Below are positions 28,401 to 40,312 of a stretch of DNA of 64,000 nt, in pieces (positions within the stretch are counted from its first letter, which is position 1; each line of letters opens with the position of its first letter). The translations under genes were made by a program, and so were the position numbers. The stretch lies in NCBI RefSeq assembly GCF_030936135.1, contig NC_082606.1, positions 6,752,755 through 6,816,754 on the forward strand, read 5' to 3'. The notes below the pieces were generated by a model. That model saw only the letters and a list, made by a program, of their open reading frames with translations, made no database searches and had not been told where the DNA came from. This DNA comes from Gavia stellata (taxonomy: Eukaryota > Chordata > Aves > Gaviiformes > Gaviidae).

Positions 28401-29976
28401 AGTACAACAAGCACTTCTTAGTGTCCCTGTCAATACCATCACTTACACTACCATCACTTTTGTAAAAAGTAGTATGTTCCTAAGTGAAACTTACGTATAG
28501 AGGAGAAATCACAGGCGCTATTTGATACTGAGACTTTAATCAAATTGAAAGCAGTTGTAGGCGTTATTTATTATAATAGGCAGAAAGAAGATGTGTTGAA
28601 GTTCAGTTACTAAATTTGTTGAGGATGGCAGTAGGAATTCTTTGGCTATGTGTATGAGTCACTTTGGAAGCTGGAATATGATATACTTCTATGGATTTAT
28701 ATTGTCAGCTATATGTTTATGCATAGCTTGTTTGTATTAGCTTACCATATTTTCCTTACACTTTCTGTGATTACTCCTGTAAGTCATGTCAAAACATGCT
28801 TTCCTAAGATCCTGGAGTGAGGACAGGGATGAGTTGCAGCTGCATACTGTGCAGGTGAACAGGTATTTGACTAGGACTGTTGCTTCTAGACAACACTGCT
28901 CCAGTTATGTACTAGGTTCAGTTCTTACAGCTGGAAAAAAAACCCCAAAACTTGCCTCCCCTTTTTATGGGCTTATGGCCTAGAAGAGCTGTCATTGTTT
29001 TTATTATTTTGAAAAACTAGCTGGTTATAGTTTGAGAGTCTGGACAGGTAGGTTAGACAATTAGGTTGTTAGAAGACAACCTTGGCCTTAGCCTCTCTCA
29101 CTTTGGAACTGCTGTTGGTTTTAAAATTAATTTACCTCCATGCACAACTTATTTTCCAGAAGATTTAATTAAGACTTTAGCTTGTTCTTACTATAAAACG
29201 TACATCTCGTGCAGGACTGTCAACTGTCCGCTGGCTTCTGCAAAGCAACGTTTTGTTTGCTAGTCTCAAGGCAGATAGCAAAAAAAAAAACCAAACCCAC
29301 ACCACCAAACAAAAACCACAAACAAACAAAAAACAGTTTTAGCAGCAAGACTGCTAAACACCTTTAGCAGCAAGGTGAATTTTTCCTGGGTAATTACAAG
29401 CGTCTTAGAACGTAATAGAAAAAGTATTGCAGTTAAGGAGCCACTTAACTTTTGTTAATTCAACTAGTGCTGTTACCTTCTTGGCTTAATTACTATAACA
29501 TTAAAGGTAATTCTGTGCTTATTCTGCAGTGTATGAATTCATCAAAGTAGTAGTGTTTGATGGTATTGTCATGTTACCTGCAAACTTGTCTTCCTGCTTG
29601 CATTCATTAATAAAAGCACAAATCTACTTTTTTTTTCTTCTGTAGTCAAACTTCACTTACACTTTTCAAATGCTATAGTTATTTAAATGGTTTCTTAACA
29701 ATTTTAATTTCTAGGGGGAGGTAGGAAAATAGATTTATTTTTTTTAAAAAGCATTGTTGTGACTGCACTCAACAAAAATCTTAATTTAATATTTATTTAC
29801 TAAAACTTTTTCCATGTAAAAAGCTTTGTATTTTCCTGTTAAGTTTAATAGTTTTTACTTAACGTATGAGCTATCAAATTAAACTACTTAACACAATTTT
29901 AATTTTACTGCTTTCTTTGCTAAGCAGAGTTGACCAAGAGCTGAACGGAAGACAAGAGCAGAAAAGTGAACAGTAA
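19416..29976 (+). CDS. BNIP2: BNIP2, BCH-domain scaffold protein (spliced CDS)
   Basis: Coding exons: 19404-19465 (ATG 19416), 20242-20309, 21410-21577, 23499-23675, 24342-24444, 24741-24872, 25450-25536, 25685-25783, optional 27276-27311, and 29928-29976 (TAA). All introns are GT-AG and phases agree, giving 310 aa, or 322 aa with the optional exon; the human protein is about 314 aa. The start has a good context (A at -3, G at +4) and begins [15 protein letters not shown], nearly as in human. Residues 1-150 are acidic, with a [15 protein letters not shown] stretch. From about residue 155 a CRAL-TRIO-like BCH domain follows, with RRKMP (214-218) and IPMEYVGI (282-289), segments reported in the BNIP-2 literature for BCH self-association and Cdc42 binding. 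The family scaffolds RhoA/Cdc42 signalling in the cytoplasm and was first found binding BCL2 and adenovirus E1B-19K. It lies in tandem with GTF2A2. I see no disruption. Confidence 0.96.
21578..25684 (+). other. BNIP2: BNIP2 middle introns
   Basis: This covers the introns between coding exons from 21578 to 25684: 21578-23498, 23676-24341, 24445-24740, 24873-25449 and 25537-25684. They are AT-rich with short T or A runs and small direct repeats, such as ATACTGAGATGTT twice at about 24082-24107 and AACTGTAGATCT twice at about 23972-23995. No other gene or recognisable transposon was seen. Confidence 0.6.
27276..27311 (+). CDS. BNIP2: BNIP2 alternative 36-nt microexon (polybasic insert)
   Basis: Bounded by an upstream CCAAG acceptor and a downstream GTATAT donor. 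It is 36 nt long, so inclusion or skipping keeps frame. It encodes [12 protein letters not shown] between ...CIKQ (exon ending 25783) and VDQELNG (exon starting 29928). Skipping also joins exactly (CA|A GTT gives Q-V), which reproduces the shorter form. Related BCH proteins such as caytaxin carry a similar QYEEE continuation after the BCH domain, as far as I recall. The insert adds seven basic residues just after the BCH domain. Whether and where it is included cannot be read from genomic sequence. Confidence 0.75.
29281..29335. repeat. A/C-rich low-complexity tract
   Basis: A ten-base A run is followed by CCAAACCCACACCACC-type sequence and further CAAACAAACAAAAAAC units. It has no coding content. 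Similar A/C-rich or G/T-rich tracts recur at 37379-37407, 59979-60020, 61190-61225 and, on the other strand, at 6345-6410, 20391-20430 and 61575-61614. Confidence 0.75.
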
Positions 29977-32900
29977 GTTTGGAGTCCAGACAAGACTGAA
30001 GAATATGCAGATGGAATGATGTTATTTTTGCTCCATTTAAAATGCATTCTCTGTGTGTATATGTTATATAACCTGTTGCAAAAGGTGCTTCATTTCTTTG
30101 GACTAGCACACAGTGGGCTGCTTACTGCTGTATTGGTTTGTCTTGACTTTACTAGCTATGTTTATGTAACCATTTTATTCTGCTAAATGTCAAAGAACCC
30201 TATGTTTTCAGAGGATGTTCTTGCAATTGTTTATCTAAATGATGCATGTTCTTCAGTAAAATATTTATATACCTAAATGTTAAAGGAAAGAGATAATATA
30301 TATTTTTATGACTGAGCAATATATTGTGTGTACCTGCTGAAGGAATTCATTTGCAGGTAGACAAGGCCTTAAGTTACTTGTTATTGTATAAATCTGTTTT
30401 GCTGTAAATGGTCAAGTGCATTTCTTCGTTGTCACAGAAACCTTAATTTGTTTGGATATTAACAATCACATAATACAGTCTTTCACAAGTGTGGAGATCC
30501 TTATTTTTGTTCACATACCTAATACAAGCAGTACTCATTTACCTCACTAGGGTGAGCTTGAGCTTTGGTATCTTTCAGTCCATTTTTCAGAATGCAAAAC
30601 TTTTGTGAACTTAAGTCTGTTGGCCAGAGGGTTTAAGCCTAAGCCACAACAGAAGCTGAACTGTTTGAATGACTGGTAAGATATAAGACCTTTTTCAGTT
30701 TAAGTTCCAAATTTAGATTTTGCTTCAGTAAATCAAGGCTATCTCAGCTACCAGTAGGAAATGAGTTTATTGCAGTTCTTCCTGGATGAATATTGGTTGT
30801 CTCCAGTAGGAATGCTGGTCATTCTTAGTAGAGCTTGGGAGTTACATAGATATTCTAGCCATAATACCAATTGTTTGCACAGGTATAGGGAGTCTTATAA
30901 AGGTTGGGATGTTTTTTCTCCCCACAATGGTAGTAAACTTATGTCTGTAAGAGGTGTTCTTGGACACGTAACTAGTGTTTATAGGTTTATCAGGGCAACA
31001 ATAATGCATGGGTTGATATGTTGTAAAAGTTTGTAACATCTTTTTATAATCATTGCTATTTCCCTGTAAGGACAGGTGCATGCAAGTAAATCCGTTCAGG
31101 AGTTGAGCAATATAATATTGTAGCAAATATATTAAATGTTCACTTCTGGTTTTATTGTGCTCACAATTTTGTCTTAATGCCAAAAATATCAGTTCTCAAT
31201 TATAGATAAAGTTAGTGTTATACAGTTCTCTTATTTAAAAAAAAAAAGGTTGCATTCAACCAGATTACTACCTGACACTGATAAATAGCAGTGAAAAGAT
31301 AGTTCCATGGTTAAGACTTACTACCAATTAACAATTAATCTGCTGTCTCTAATGATACATGTATAGACTTTGAGAGCATATTCATGTCAGATGACAGCAA
31401 ATTGCCTGTGTCTCTGGGAGTTTAAGTCTGCAATTCAGAGACTTTGATCTCAAGATCTAGGTACATTTGCTACATTAACATCTGTATCACAGTTTCAAAG
31501 AGATTAATATGCAGGATGTTCTCCTTCAACATGCAGTGCTAATTTCAAGTTGCCTTGTATCCATTTGATCAGGTTTGGATCTTGCTCTGAAAGCAGAACG
31601 CAAATGTGGACAGTTTCTTTGGGGCTGTCTTATCTCCTGCTTCAATTTTGATGTTGACACAGGTTAACATAAAGTTCCAGTCAGTAAATCGGATGCTTAC
31701 AGCCTGTTTACTTCTGATACTTGTGCAGTGGGGTGTGTATGAACATGCAAACCTGTAAACTTTCCTGATTTTTACTGATTCTGTGTGGGTCCTAAGCTAG
31801 ATACTAAGCATTCTGATCATCTCATTTCAAATTTTTCATAATTAGAAAAAGTATTTTTCTCAGTAAAATCATATTCTTAGTGGAAAGATTGTAGTTCTGT
31901 ATGTCCTGTTGCTTCCTGTGTGTATAGTGCAGTATAGTCAGTCCTCTGTATAGGCCATATCATCAAATGATGGGATTGTTATTATTGTCTTTCCTCGTGG
32001 CTGAGTGATTCTACAGTTTCATGCTGCAGTAGTACTATTTCTTCTGGAAAGGTGTCTGTGCATACCTAATAGTTTATTTATCTAGCATAAGTTCTTGTGA
32101 ACGAATATACAGCACAACAGCTCTGCTGTCCCTAAAGATATGCCTCTTGAGAAACAGCTGTTCTAAAGAACTATTCCCCTCTGACCTTTTGCAGCTCATC
32201 ATTTAATGGTGAGGTGGATGTTTACAAAAAGCAAAGAGGTCCCAAAGTTATCTTGAACACAAATGGTTAACGTTATGCCAAACTTATCTTTTTTAAATCT
32301 ATAAAATAATTTAATATATTTTAATATTTAAAAACATGAAAAGTTGGAATGTCATACTTCAATAAAAGTTACTTAAACACCTGAATCACTTCATAATATT
32401 ACAGTATTGTAGGGAATTCACCTTTCAATGGCACTTCCTTCTAAAAGTAAAACTCATATTGCTAGAATACAGTTTGAGCCCTGTCATGAAAAGATGGTTT
32501 CTTGAGTCACTAATTTACCTTTTGATTTGGAGGTCTCATTATTTTATTTTTTTAATATATGGTAATAAGTTGTTATCTTTCATTATTACTGTGCGCAGCT
32601 GAAATAGAGACCTTTGGGCCAGTGGCAGCTCTGTGTGTGGATGTGACATCTTGTAAATTGATTTCTGCAACAGGGTAAGTTGTTCAGAAGTGGCAAAGAT
32701 ATTTTGGAGAAAGTGTCGTTAAAAACTGATGTGAGTAGACTCTAGGTTGCTTGAATGTTCTTGATGTTCTGTGTGGTATGGCAAAGCCATGTTCTGTTGG
32801 AAAGTAATAGAGAGGGATGTATAAGGATTTAGTGCTGAAGCAGATTGAAGTCTTTGAGGTTCTGGGATGTTGAAGTGGAGAATTTCTGGTTCCAAAAAGC

Positions 32901-34740
32901 TTAAACTAGTTAGAGTAATATGTAACCTTGTTCATAACAATGCGGGTTAGCATATTTTTTCCTGTATTTTCAGTGAACAAGTGAAGAATAGTACTTCTTG
33001 CTGTGAGGAACTGAAAAACGGTAGTCATATTCTGAATTGCACACAATTAGCATATAGCCTGTAGTTGTTAGCATGTTTCAGCAAGTTTTCATCATACACT
33101 TAAATGCTCTAATGACAGCTTAAAACCTTTCAACAGTTAATTTGTGTTAGACTTCAAGATTAGATTACATGTTGGTGGTAATGGAATCTTTTACGACATT
33201 ATCTCGAAGTGTGTCATAGGGAGGAGAGGGTGGCATTGGTACCTAGTCATATGTCAGCTTCACTGATGTCATCTACTGAAACGTCTGTAGTTAACAGAAA
33301 ATAATGGAACTACGTTGTGACAGATTTAGTTCAGAAAGCGCCCATTCACAAATAAGTAAGTTTTGTGGTGAAAAGTGTATTTCTTCCAGTGTCAAATTTT
33401 TGTATGTGTATCCTACGGATTTATACAGTATTTATTATGTAGAAAGATGATTTAAATGCACCTTTTACCAAAAGCTGTTGTCTTTGGATATGACTTTAAT
33501 TCTCAAGTCATTCCAGTCTCCCTCAGAAAAGTCTTGTACGAGGAACAGAGGGGAGAGGGAGAATAGCTTGTATGCTTTTTGTAACAGCAGAAGTCTTACA
33601 AAGCTTTCAGTGAAAATTCTTACTCAATCCTTGTGGATGCAGGTCATTCTCTAGAGGATTTGTTTCACCGACTGGTCGTCAGAGACGCTTGAAATAAGTG
33701 CTTTAATTATACTTTTAAGGATACCTGGTTTTAGTCAGAGTAGTGGTCTGAATTATAAGGGATATTTAAATATTCATATTCTGAAAGACAGATTTTGCAG
33801 CTTTCCTAGCTTCAAAATTGTAAGTTGAACTACGTTGTTTCCCTTATCACATCTTGCTCCCTATATTGAGCTAACGGTGGGGGTAAAAAAGGGCATGTGT
33901 GAAGTGAAAAGGGTGCACTCATGTTACAGTTTCATCATTCCCTTCAAGCATGACTGAGATCAGTGGAGTTAAAGCCATTCTTTGCTCAACTAGATCTCTT
34001 TTCAGTTTTGCAATTTGGACTGGCCAGGTGACTCTGATCTAAACATACTGATTTTTTTTTTTTTAGTATTGAAAAATATCTGCAGAGAAGCTACTGGAGT
34101 GTTTTCAGAAAGTCAAGTCCTTATCTTACCATGCTCCTTACTCTAGCTTGCCTAGCTGCTAGTTAGTATTTATGACATGGCATTCCAAGTTAATAATTAC
34201 AAAAAATCTTCATGGAAGACAGATGCTTACTTTCCTAGTGGTTCTGAAGTTCTGCAGTGTTTCTTATTCAGTCATCTAAACAAAGCCTTTTTAGTAGAAA
34301 GAAAAGCCCAAGTAGTAGGGTGCTCTCTCAGTTGAATGGTAGATAGAAGGATTAAGACACTGTCTCTTAGTAAACTTTAGTATGTGTGATATGGGAAATG
34401 TACAGTGTTTAACAAAACGAAGCTGCAGTAGTCGTGCAAAAACACAGGTTGTGAATCATAGATGATAGAACTGGCTGAAATTGACTATTAATATTCTTCA
34501 CAGATGTGACTATTTTCCTTCGCCCCTTTAATATAAAACTATGTAAGTACAAGACTCTTCACCTACCTCTTAAGAGTGTTATGATCCTTTCTTTTAAAAT
34601 GAGCTTCTGTTTTCTGTTTGTGTTCCAAGGTGTCATGGAGTAATGTGATAAACACATTTCTGAATGTGCTAGCTGTTAATACTTACGGGAAGCTTTTTAA
34701 TTAGGAAGAAAATAAATGCTATATGCAATAAATACCTTTG
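29977..34740 (+). other. BNIP2: BNIP2 3' UTR and possible poly(A) sites
   Basis: No coding sequence follows the TAA at 29974-29976 until the next CpG island at 35.1 kb. Candidate poly(A) signals are ATTAAA at 31131-31136, AATAAA at 32361-32366, and a pair of AATAAA at 34711-34716 and 34727-34732 followed by T/G-rich sequence. The 3' UTR could therefore be from about 1.2 to 4.8 kb long, and the true site or sites cannot be decided here. If the last pair is used, BNIP2 ends only about 0.4 kb before the GTF2A2 island. Confidence 0.4.
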
Positions 34741-35429
34741 GAAAAGGTCTGAATGTTTTATTTTACTGCTTAGGAATATGTTGATAATATGAGTCTTTTG
34801 TGGTTGTATGCACCACCACCTCCTTCTTAAGAACATGAGATTTAAATTTGGTTCCCGAAGCATTGTAGGTGGCAGTTCACTATCCGCAGTGAAATTTAAC
34901 AATTACTTGGGTGATAGTGTTGAGTTGAGTATTTCAAAGGCTTTTGGCAGTTGGTATGGGTGGGAGTAAAATGTTAGAGGAAAAGGGGTTAAGCTCTTAG
35001 CTTAAGGAGGGCATGGATTTCAGCCACTTGAAGAGGTAAAATAACCCTCAACTCCGAACTTCGGGCAGGGGAAGGGTTCGTTATTATGCAATTTTGAGAA
35101 GTTAACCCTAACCCGTTGCACCCCTCACTCGCTGTTTAAGGGATGTGGTGGGGGCTTTGCCGGGGAAGGCCGTGCAGCTCGGCGTGCTGCGGCCGCCGCC
35201 GCTTCCCCGGGCGCCAGGCACGGCCCCCGCGGGGCCTCCCGCCCCTCCTGCCCTTGCCGCCGGCGGCAGGCGGCTCCACCCCGGGCCGCGGCGCTCCGCT
35301 CGCCTCCCGCCTCCCCTCTGCCGTGACCGAGCCCCGCTCCGGGGGCCGCCGCGCCCCGCCGCCCCCGGCTCCCGCTCCGGGGGGCGGGCCGAGGCCCCGC
35401 CCCGCCGCCGCCCTCGCGCTTCCGCTTCC

Positions 35430-35483
35430 GGGCCACGGGGCGGCCGAGAAGGGGTCCCTACGTCTTCCGGCCGCTGGGAGCGG
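35430..35483 (+). other. GTF2A2: Probable GTF2A2 exon 1 (5' UTR)
   Basis: After the ETS cluster the sequence reaches a strong donor, GAGCGG|GTGAGG, at 35483/35484. The first coding exon holds the ATG at 36138 and is preceded by a T-rich tract at about 36040-36062. A possible acceptor is AATGAG at 36069. The start of exon 1 is approximate and the UTR splice is inferred, not proven. Confidence 0.4.
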
Positions 35484-35645
35484 GTGAGGCTGGGGCCGCT
35501 GCCCCGAGCGGGAGCCCCGGGGCTGGGCGGCACTGCACAGCCAGCGCCGCTCCCCCTCCTTGTGGCTGGCCACCCGCGCGCTGGGGCCGGAGCTGCCCGC
35601 GGCTGTGTGCGGCGACCGGCGCCTTTCCCCGGGTTCGCTGGAGCC

Positions 35646-35670
35646 GGGGGCGGGGGGCGGGGGGGTGGGG
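35646..35670 (+). other. G-quadruplex-prone G-runs
   Basis: Four G-runs of 5, 6, 7 and 4 bases are separated by single bases (C, C, T) on the + strand. This fits a very stable G-quadruplex pattern. It lies about 160 bp downstream of the probable GTF2A2 exon 1 donor, on the non-template strand, so it would also be present in pre-mRNA. Confidence 0.8.
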
Positions 35671-36137
35671 CCGAGGCCGCTCGCTCCCAGCGCTTGCCTG
35701 AAATTCCCGTAAGGGCCTTCCTGAGCGCGCTCCCGGCGCCGCGCGGGGACGGGGATGGGGATCGGTTCGGAGGGCGACCGGGCGGCGAACAAAGACGGCC
35801 CCATCCCGGCGCGCCGCTTCCGCGCCTGCCGGGCACCGAGGCCTGTCGGGGTCGGCCCGGCAGCGGCGCGGCTCCCTCCCCACCGCCTTCCCCGGCGGCC
35901 CGGCCTCCCCGCCGGTCGCTAATGCCTTCTGCTCTCGAGCGCTCGCGGTCGTCCGTCAGTGTTTGCGGAATGGTTTTTTAAAGTGTTTGCTCTTGCTGTG
36001 CACTGTACGTTAAGGGCTCTGTGGTGGGGTTTAGATTTTTTAAAAAACTTTTGTTTTTTTTAAAATGAGAGCGAGGACATCGCCGGCGGCCAGAGCCGTG
36101 GATGGTCAGGAAGGTGTCCCGCCCATCTCGGTAAGCC

Positions 36138-39100
36138 ATGGCGTATCAGCTGTATAGAAACACCACGCTGGGGAACAGTCTTCAGGAGAGTCTGGATGAG
36201 CTCATACAGGTGCGTGTGGGGTTTGGGGTCTGGGCAATTAGCTTAATAGAAAGAGTGGTTAGTTATTAAAACGGCTTCGTGGTTGCTGTATCCGGGGTAC
36301 TTACTGATTGAAATCAAAAGCTATTGGCGCGCCATTCACGTGGGAAGGCTTTTTCTTAACGTTCTAGACTGAAGGAAAATGTTTTACGTAAGTGCCATAA
36401 TTCCCTGTTGCGTGGCACAGTAAACGAACAGCCAGGGGCACTGTAATCGATTTCCTGCTCTTCTGGTTGTTTCCAGTGAATATTTATCAGAATACATCTT
36501 TTTGTAGCACAAAAATCATGTTAGCACATCGTTTCTTCTCTCAGAGTTTAAGTAGGAAAAAGGAAGTAAACCCAGGAACATAATACTTCTGTAAATTGTT
36601 CTTCCAGAGATCTGTTTCATGTGAACTTTCTTTTGATGTTTTTAACTTTTACTGCATTTTTGAGTTTACTTTGAAACAACTCAAAACTTTTTTTTTCCTA
36701 AACTACTTTAGTCACAGCAAATCACGCCTCAGCTGGCCCTTCAGGTGCTACTTCAGTTTGATAAAGCTATAAATTCGGCACTGGCACAACGAGTCAGGAA
36801 CAGAGTCAATTTCAGGGTAGGTTAACAATATATAAAAGTTCTTCCTGAGGTACAGTAACTATGCATTGATGTAGAATGGCGTTAAAAGCTGTGTGCTCTA
36901 ACCAAAAACTTAGGAAGGTCGATTTTGTCTCTGAAATAATGACTGTTTAGATGTATATTCTGTATGCAATTGTAATGCTTGTTATCTCCTTATTCTGCCG
37001 GGGATCTTCTGAAGAAATGCAAAAAATCAGAAACAGATTTGGTGGGCGGATGAAAACAGGGGAACGAGAAGAGGGAAATGCTTTGATGAGTAGCATTGCC
37101 ATCCTCAGTGTCTTGCAGATAGGGAGAGAAACTTTTGCTTCTCTTAGTTGTACTTAGCAGAAGTGAGATGAGGCCAGATTTTCAGCCACTTCTATAACGT
37201 GAAGAGAGACTAGAAAGTTGTAGATCTACCCTTATGCAAGTCACTGGATCATTTTGTAGCTATTTTCTGTAGGTATCATAGAAAAAATAAGTTTGGGGGT
37301 TTTTCCCAGCCAGCCACCCTAATTAACGTCAGATAGCCAGCAAATTGTTAAATGTCAACTTGACTGTAATTTTGAAGAAAAAAAAAAACAAAAACCAAAC
37401 CAAAACAGTTGTCCAGTTAACTTGCGTCCTAATACTTCCTCTATGCAGAATGCGTTAATCATAGAATCATTTAGGTTGGAAAAGACCTTTAAGATAAGTC
37501 CAGCTGTAAACCTAACCCTGCCAAGTCCACCACTAAACCATGTCCCTCAGTGCCTCATCCACTCGTATTCTAAATACCTCCAGGGATGGTGACTCAACCA
37601 CCTCCCTGGGCAGCCCATTCCAGGTGCTTCATCACTTCATAATGAAGTAAGCTCTTAAGACTTTAGATTTTTAAACCATATAGATATATGTTAAAAAGAG
37701 TATAACTTCTCCAACACATTTTACTTGCTTTGTATATGTAACATGGTACAGAAAACTGTTCAGAATGTGTTTAGTGGATAAATGAAAAAAATGTTACTTG
37801 GCGCTTAAGTTCAAGAGTATCGGTTTAAAATATGTGAAGATGAAGGCCAAAAGGTTTACATATCAGTGATGCATCAAACATGAGGGATACCCCTTTATGT
37901 CACGTAGGTCAGTTTTGTCATGATTTTTTATTTAAACTAGTGCTTTATTTAAACAAATGCAGAATTCGCATTTTGTTATGATCACTGCTGTAACTGATTT
38001 TTCTTATGGCCTGTGTTTTAAGAAATCTTTTATGATACTGTTCCTTTATACACATTAGAAAAGTTATAAAACTACTTAGTGTGCCTGTGAAACTTCCCCC
38101 TGGGTAGACTATAATGTCACTACATGGTCTTGAAAATTTCAGCCACTGGAGGGCATTTAAACTGTTTTCCTCAGAATTGCTTGCTTGCCAAGTTTGTATG
38201 CATTCAGGTTCACAGCTGGCTTTATGGCAAACCTAGTTCTAGAAGGTACGTAGTTCAGTAGATAGTGAACATCATATTTTCTGTTAATTTTGGGATGCAT
38301 CCTATAGAAAATGTCTCTTGTCTTTTTAAAGGGGTCTCTGAATACATACAGGTTCTGTGACAACGTATGGACATTTGTACTGAATGATGTTGAATTTAGG
38401 GAGGTCACTGAACTTGTGAAAGTGGATAAAGTGAAAATTGTAGCATGTGATGGAAAAAGTAAGTATGGAATATGATATAAATAAGCTGAAACACAAGAAC
38501 TTGACCATTTATAGAAAGCTTTGACCAAATGTCTGATGAAAGCTAGATTGACTGTGTTATTCAGACAAAAGTAGGACTCTGCATTCCCTTTTACGTATGA
38601 TGAGAAATGAAACAAAAGCAAGCTAAATGCTTCCCTAACTCCTAAGCACTGAAATAGGAATGTGTTAGAGACTGCTGTACACCTGTTGTTGGGAAGTACA
38701 TACTACTAGAGCGATTAGAAAGTCAGAAGTAATCTTAATTGAATTTCTGTGTGGTGATTTTTCTAGTATTAACCTGTTTGTTAGAACAGCACCACGTTTT
38801 ACTGAATTCAAGGAGTGCTTCATCAGTCTGAGCAAGCAATTGTCTGAGAAAACTGTCTAAGCAATTGTTTGCTGGATTTAATAGTCAGGGACCCAAGCAC
38901 ATGAAAAGCTTATGCTAGCATTTGCAAATCGTACTGTAAGATTTACGTATTGCTCAACAGGCCCACTGTATGTACACTGCTTACGGGAGTTTATGTTCCA
39001 TATCTGCTTGACTGGATTACTTTTGTTAGTGTTCCTTGAAATTCTTTACTGGAAAAAGTAATGTAGTGACTTTTGTGGCAAGCTGATTTCCAACTTTTAA

Positions 39101-40053
39101 AACTGTTAGTGTGGCAGAATATTGCTAAAGATGTGTGAAATGGTGCCACTTGTTTCATCCCCGGGGAGTGATGCTAAAAGGAAGAACTGAGAATGGAAAA
39201 GGCTTTATTTACATATACCCTAGACCTCTGAAACAGGTTCTTCATGGCTTCCTGATCCTGGCATGATTATAGTGGTCACTTCCAAGTTGTAGTTCTAGAG
39301 CTGACAGGATTTATTGTTTGCTCAACTTCTGGTATTAGCCAAGCATATAATCTTTGTTTATTTTTTGTGTGCTTATTACAGCTAGTAGAGGAAACTTTAC
39401 TTTCCAAGTACTAATGTTTTTCACTCTTGATAAGTATGTAGATAAGATTAAAGAACTGGGTGACTTAAAGTTGCTATTAACATTACAGCCTTTTTTTCCC
39501 ACAAGAAGTTGACTTGCTAAAGGAACGTAGTAAACAGTGACTTGCCTTTCTCCATATCCAAGTTATGTATTTTTTCCAAAGCTCTAAGAACAAGAAAGCA
39601 GTAATGGTAGTAATACCAGAAATCGCAGTGGTGTTAATTGGTGCTTCTGACAAAAGTTCAGAACAGAAAATTGCTTTCAGTTGTTTTATGAAGGTCATGC
39701 TCATTCTTGCAGCTATTTCAAAATGCATAATAAACTATAGCCCACACTCCATAGGAGCTTATGCTACTGGATGTGCAAACCCCTTTTTAGCCAGATGTGC
39801 TTGTGGCTGACTGCAATAAAGTGTTTGTGTATCACTACAAGTTAGAGCAAAGCTTCTTTTATTTTTAATGCCTTAATAGCAAATGATGTGTGTACACAAC
39901 CTTGAAGTTTTGTGCTGGCTCTTTTCAATGTTGCTAACTGAAGTGAAACAGCACAAGCAGTTCATGCATCGCATACTCAACTGCAGTGGGGGTATGTATT
40001 ACTCACACTTTCTTTTTTCTTTCCTAGACACTGGTTCCAATACTGCAGAATGA
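36138..40053 (+). CDS. GTF2A2: GTF2A2, TFIIA gamma subunit (spliced CDS)
   Basis: Four coding exons: 36138-36209 (24 codons), 36712-36816 (35 codons), 38332-38458 and 40028-40053 (TGA). All junctions are GT-AG and in frame. The product is 109 aa, the same length as human TFIIA gamma. It begins [20 protein letters not shown] and ends NTGSNTAE, with only conservative differences from the human protein as I recall it. Residues 1-50 form the helical N-terminal domain that pairs with TFIIA alpha. Residues from about 51 form the beta-barrel part with the [12 protein letters not shown] and [10 protein letters not shown] strands. TFIIA acts in the nucleus, stabilising TBP on promoter DNA and countering repressors of TBP. 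The start has a strong context (GCCATGG). Nothing is truncated or missing. Confidence 0.97.
36817..38331 (+). other. GTF2A2: GTF2A2 intron with CR1 insertion
   Basis: Intron between coding exons 2 and 3. It contains an A/C-rich tract (37379-37407) immediately followed by a CR1 LINE copy in antisense orientation (entered separately). The rest is AT-rich with no recognised feature. Confidence 0.6.
37457..37633 (-). mobile_element. CR1 LINE, 5'-truncated copy (-)
   Basis: Read on + it starts AATCATAGAATCATTTAGG and passes TTGGAAAAGACCTTTAAGA. It ends with the CCTCCCTGGGCAGCCCATTC segment. This is the reverse complement of the CR1 3' end including the ATTCTATGATT terminus, so the element is on the minus strand and truncated at its 5' end near 37633. 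Only about 177 bp remain and no reverse transcriptase region is present. CR1 is the dominant LINE of birds, which supports an avian source. The well-preserved terminus suggests a younger copy than the one at 19.1 kb. Confidence 0.93.
38459..40027 (+). other. GTF2A2: GTF2A2 last intron
   Basis: Intron 38459-40027, with donor A|GTAAGT and acceptor TTCCTAG. It is AT-rich with no recognised repeat or gene. The paired open frames at about 39483-39810 on both strands are short and match nothing I know. Confidence 0.55.
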
Positions 40054-40312
40054 ATAGGACTGTGGTTTGCCTGCAATATTTTCTGTTAATATGCAGCACT
40101 TTCTGGAGAGAAGCATGGAAAGGGACTGCGTTCATACTTAAGTCTTGTGATGCAAATGTGAGTTAATCTGTACTAGAAAGCGTCACAGAATGACAGCGGA
40201 AGAAAGACCTGCAGCATTTCTTCAGTTCACCTTATAGGGCATGAATACAATGTTACTTTTTGTTAAAATTAAAACAGATACTGTTGCCTTTTTTGTTAAA
40301 AATAATTTCTGT

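Larger units (their letters stand above)
25784..29927 (+). other. BNIP2: BNIP2 last introns around the microexon
   Basis: 25784-27275 and 27312-29927 flank the optional exon. Both are AT-rich. An A/C-rich low-complexity tract lies at about 29281-29335, next to a short repeated AGCAG.AAG motif at about 29341-29371. A C-run interrupted by G lies at about 28288-28301. No other exon with a convincing coding match was found. Confidence 0.5.
35130..35960 (+). promoter_or_regulatory. GTF2A2: CpG-island promoter of GTF2A2
   Basis: A very GC- and CpG-rich block with sharp edges sits between the BNIP2 3' region and the GTF2A2 start codon. Three ETS-type elements cluster around the probable start: CTTCCG at 35419-35424, CTTCCGG at 35425-35431 and CTTCCGG at 35464-35470. 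ETS clusters are typical of promoters of basal transcription and other housekeeping genes. No TATA box is visible. Long open frames on both strands across this block are composition artefacts. Confidence 0.8.

Noticed and set aside
35103-35116. Telomere-like AACCCTAACCC
   Set aside because: Less than two units long; similar short matches at 45333 and 37510 are chance.
35108-35981. Long open frames on both strands, up to 278 codons
   Set aside because: They are Pro/Arg/Ala/Gly-rich translations of a CpG island, open in many frames at once, and cross the GTF2A2 promoter. Composition artefact.
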